From contig CAYRGS010000098.1 in assembly GCA_964423875.1 (NCBI GenBank), forward strand, positions 1 through 14,154: a DNA stretch of 14,154 nt, in the 5' to 3' direction. The notes under the pieces were generated by a model. That model was given only the letters and a program-made list of their open reading frames with translations. It made no database searches and had not been told where the DNA came from. Positions 13,215-14,154 of the stretch are shown here, piece by piece. The position numbers and the translations under genes were made by a program. The DNA comes from CAYRGS01 sp964423875. GTDB lineage: Bacteria; UBA8248; JACPRG01; G963555815. Every line of letters starts with the position of its first letter. The stretch's first letter is position 1.

Positions 13215-14057
13215 TTGAAACTTCCTTTTTTGTCCTACGGCCGCCGCCGCGGAAACGGGCGGGAGGACCCCCAAACCTACGCCAAAGAGCGCGAGCGGAT
13301 GGTTCGGGACCAGCTGGCTGAACGCGGGATTACGGACATCCGCGTCCTGGACGCGATGCGCCGCGTTCCGCGCCACCTGATGGTGGAGGAGGCCCTGCGG
13401 TTTCGCGCGTATAAAGATCACCCGCTCCCCATCGGCGAGGGGCAGACGATCTCCCAACCGTTCATCGTGGCGCTCACCTGCCAAGCGCTCTCTCTTCAGG
13501 GCGCCGAGCGGGTCTTGGAAATCGGAACGGGTTCGGGCTACCAGACGGCGATCCTAGCGGAGCTGGTCGAGAAGGTCTACACCATCGAAAGGCTGAAATC
13601 GCTGGGAACGCGCGCCCGCGAACGGCTGGAAGCCCTGGGTCACCACAACGTGGCCGGGCGAATTGCCGATGGCAGTCTCGGATGGCCGGAAGAAAGCCCT
13701 TTCGACGCCATAGTCGTNNNNNNNNNNGGAGCTGATCGGCATGGGCAGCGGCACCACGATCTCAGGCCGCGGCTCGGGGTCGACGGTCAGACCATAGCGG
13801 CGGTCGACAGAATCCAGATCAAGGCTGATCCGCGCTTCCCCGGCTTCGACGCCATAGTCGTCGCGGCGTGCTCACCGCGGGTCCCGGCCCCCCTGAAGGA
13901 GCAGCTTGCGGAGGGGGGGCGAATGGTGATCCCGATCGGCGAGACCCATGAGCAGGATCTGATCCGGGTCACAAAGGAGCGCGACGAGACGAGGCTCGAA
14001 AAGTTGAGCGACTGTGTATTTGTGAAGCTCGTGGGAAAACACGGCTGGAAGGCCTGA
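13215..14057 (+). CDS. pcm: Protein-L-isoaspartate O-methyltransferase, interrupted by scaffold gap
   Basis: The enzyme methylates isoaspartyl residues in damaged proteins, using S-adenosylmethionine, to start their repair in the cytoplasm. GEGQTISQPFIVA (75-87) and RVLEIGTGSGYQTA (99-112) are the family's substrate and SAM-binding motifs; VIPIGE and an RVTKE strand follow later. The start TTG 13215 is chosen because GGAGG lies 7 bases upstream, although the frame is open from GTG 13182. The gene is broken in the assembly: after FDAIV come 10 N (13718-13727), 117 unrelated bases, and a second copy of the 17 bases TTCGACGCCATAGTCGT, after which it resumes FDAIVVAACSPRVPAPL. Removing 13718-13861 (144 bases, a multiple of three) restores one frame of about 232 residues, close to normal Pcm length. 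The real gene is thus probably intact. Confidence 0.92.
   Translation: MKLPFLSYGRRRGNGREDPQTYAKERERMVRDQLAERGITDIRVLDAMRRVPRHLMVEEALRFRAYKDHPLPIGEGQTISQPFIVALTCQALSLQGAERVLEIGTGSGYQTAILAELVEKVYTIERLKSLGTRARERLEALGHHNVAGRIADGSLGWPEESPFDAIVXXXXGADRHGQRHHDLRPRLGVDGQTIAAVDRIQIKADPRFPGFDAIVVAACSPRVPAPLKEQLAEGGRMVIPIGETHEQDLIRVTKERDETRLEKLSDCVFVKLVGKHGWKA
13718..13861. other. Assembly gap, foreign insert and duplicated 17-mer inside pcm
   Basis: The run of N is 13718-13727. Bases 13728-13844 do not fit Pcm. On the reverse strand they read open as a different protein-like stretch (ARISLDLDSVDRRYGLTV and on), with no family I recognise. The 17 bases before the gap (13701-13717) recur exactly at 13845-13861, where pcm resumes. 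This is the pattern of two contig ends joined by a scaffolder, one with a chimeric tip, rather than a natural insertion. Confidence 0.85.
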
Positions 14058-14129
14058 GGCCGCCGGTCGGGCTGGCAAACCGCGGGAAGATTCATTACAT
14101 TGTAAGCTTGCGGGGTAAGAGCAACGGAT

Positions 14130-14154
14130 CGGGGCGTAGCGCAGCTTGGTAGCG
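14130..14154 (+). tRNA. Partial tRNA, probably tRNA-Pro
   Basis: The last 25 bases read CGGGGCGTAGCGCAGCTTGG then TAGCG, matching the 5' acceptor strand and D arm of a bacterial tRNA. The leading C and the GCGTAGCGCAG D-stem are typical of tRNA-Pro. The anticodon lies beyond the edge, so the identity is inferred. The 72-base spacer after pcm holds only a weak TACATT (14096-14101) as a possible -10 box. Confidence 0.75.

Noticed and set aside
13728..13844. Natural insertion or intein-like element in pcm
   Set aside because: The adjoining N run and exact 17-base duplication mark a scaffolding join; the insert has no splicing motifs or transposase.

Overview
The window is a GC-rich bacterial segment, apparently from an uncultured organism assembled from metagenomic reads: it contains a run of 10 N and at least one clearly artificial join. 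A lipobox protein and a surE-pcm pair fit a Gram-negative-type cell envelope. I cannot assign a phylum from the sequence alone.

The left half (1-6300) is transcribed leftward. At the edge lies the remnant of a RiPP (ribosomally made, modified peptide) locus. It comprises the central part of an NHLM-type bacteriocin-export ABC transporter, fused out of frame to the N-terminal domain of a TOMM cyclodehydratase/leader-binding protein. About 75 bases upstream is a 25-residue frame ending ELSGEDLAKVAGA, which resembles the end of a nitrile-hydratase-like leader peptide (NHLP). Next, in leftward transcription order from about 5.9 kb down to 1.5 kb, come a Gfo/Idh/MocA oxidoreductase, a DAHP-synthase-like enzyme, an AroE-like dehydrogenase with a long insertion, and a TIGR01777/YfcH-type SDR. 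The first gene has a consensus sigma70-type promoter. A large REP-like inverted repeat sits between the DAHP synthase and aroE genes. Both shikimate-type enzymes differ from consensus at positions known to contact substrate, so they may serve a modified-sugar or aminoshikimate-like pathway rather than housekeeping synthesis. That is inference. A tRNA-Val/tRNA-Asp operon with its own promoter and terminator closes the leftward half.

The right half (6490-14154) is transcribed rightward. It starts with an orphan secreted substrate-binding protein. A compact acyl-CoA cassette follows: thiolase, 3-hydroxyacyl-CoA dehydrogenase and acyl-CoA dehydrogenase. These could interconvert acetyl-CoA, acetoacetyl-CoA and butyryl-CoA or carry out beta-oxidation, but no enoyl-CoA hydratase or ETF gene is in view. 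Two overlapping genes for small secreted proteins of unknown function come next (one a lipoprotein), then surE and pcm (survival/protein-repair pair) and the 5' part of a tRNA, probably tRNA-Pro.

The pcm gene is interrupted by 10 N plus 117 bases of unrelated sequence flanked by a 17-base direct duplication. This is best read as a mis-scaffolded contig end, and it warns that the RiPP junction at about 0.39 kb might also be an assembly chimera.
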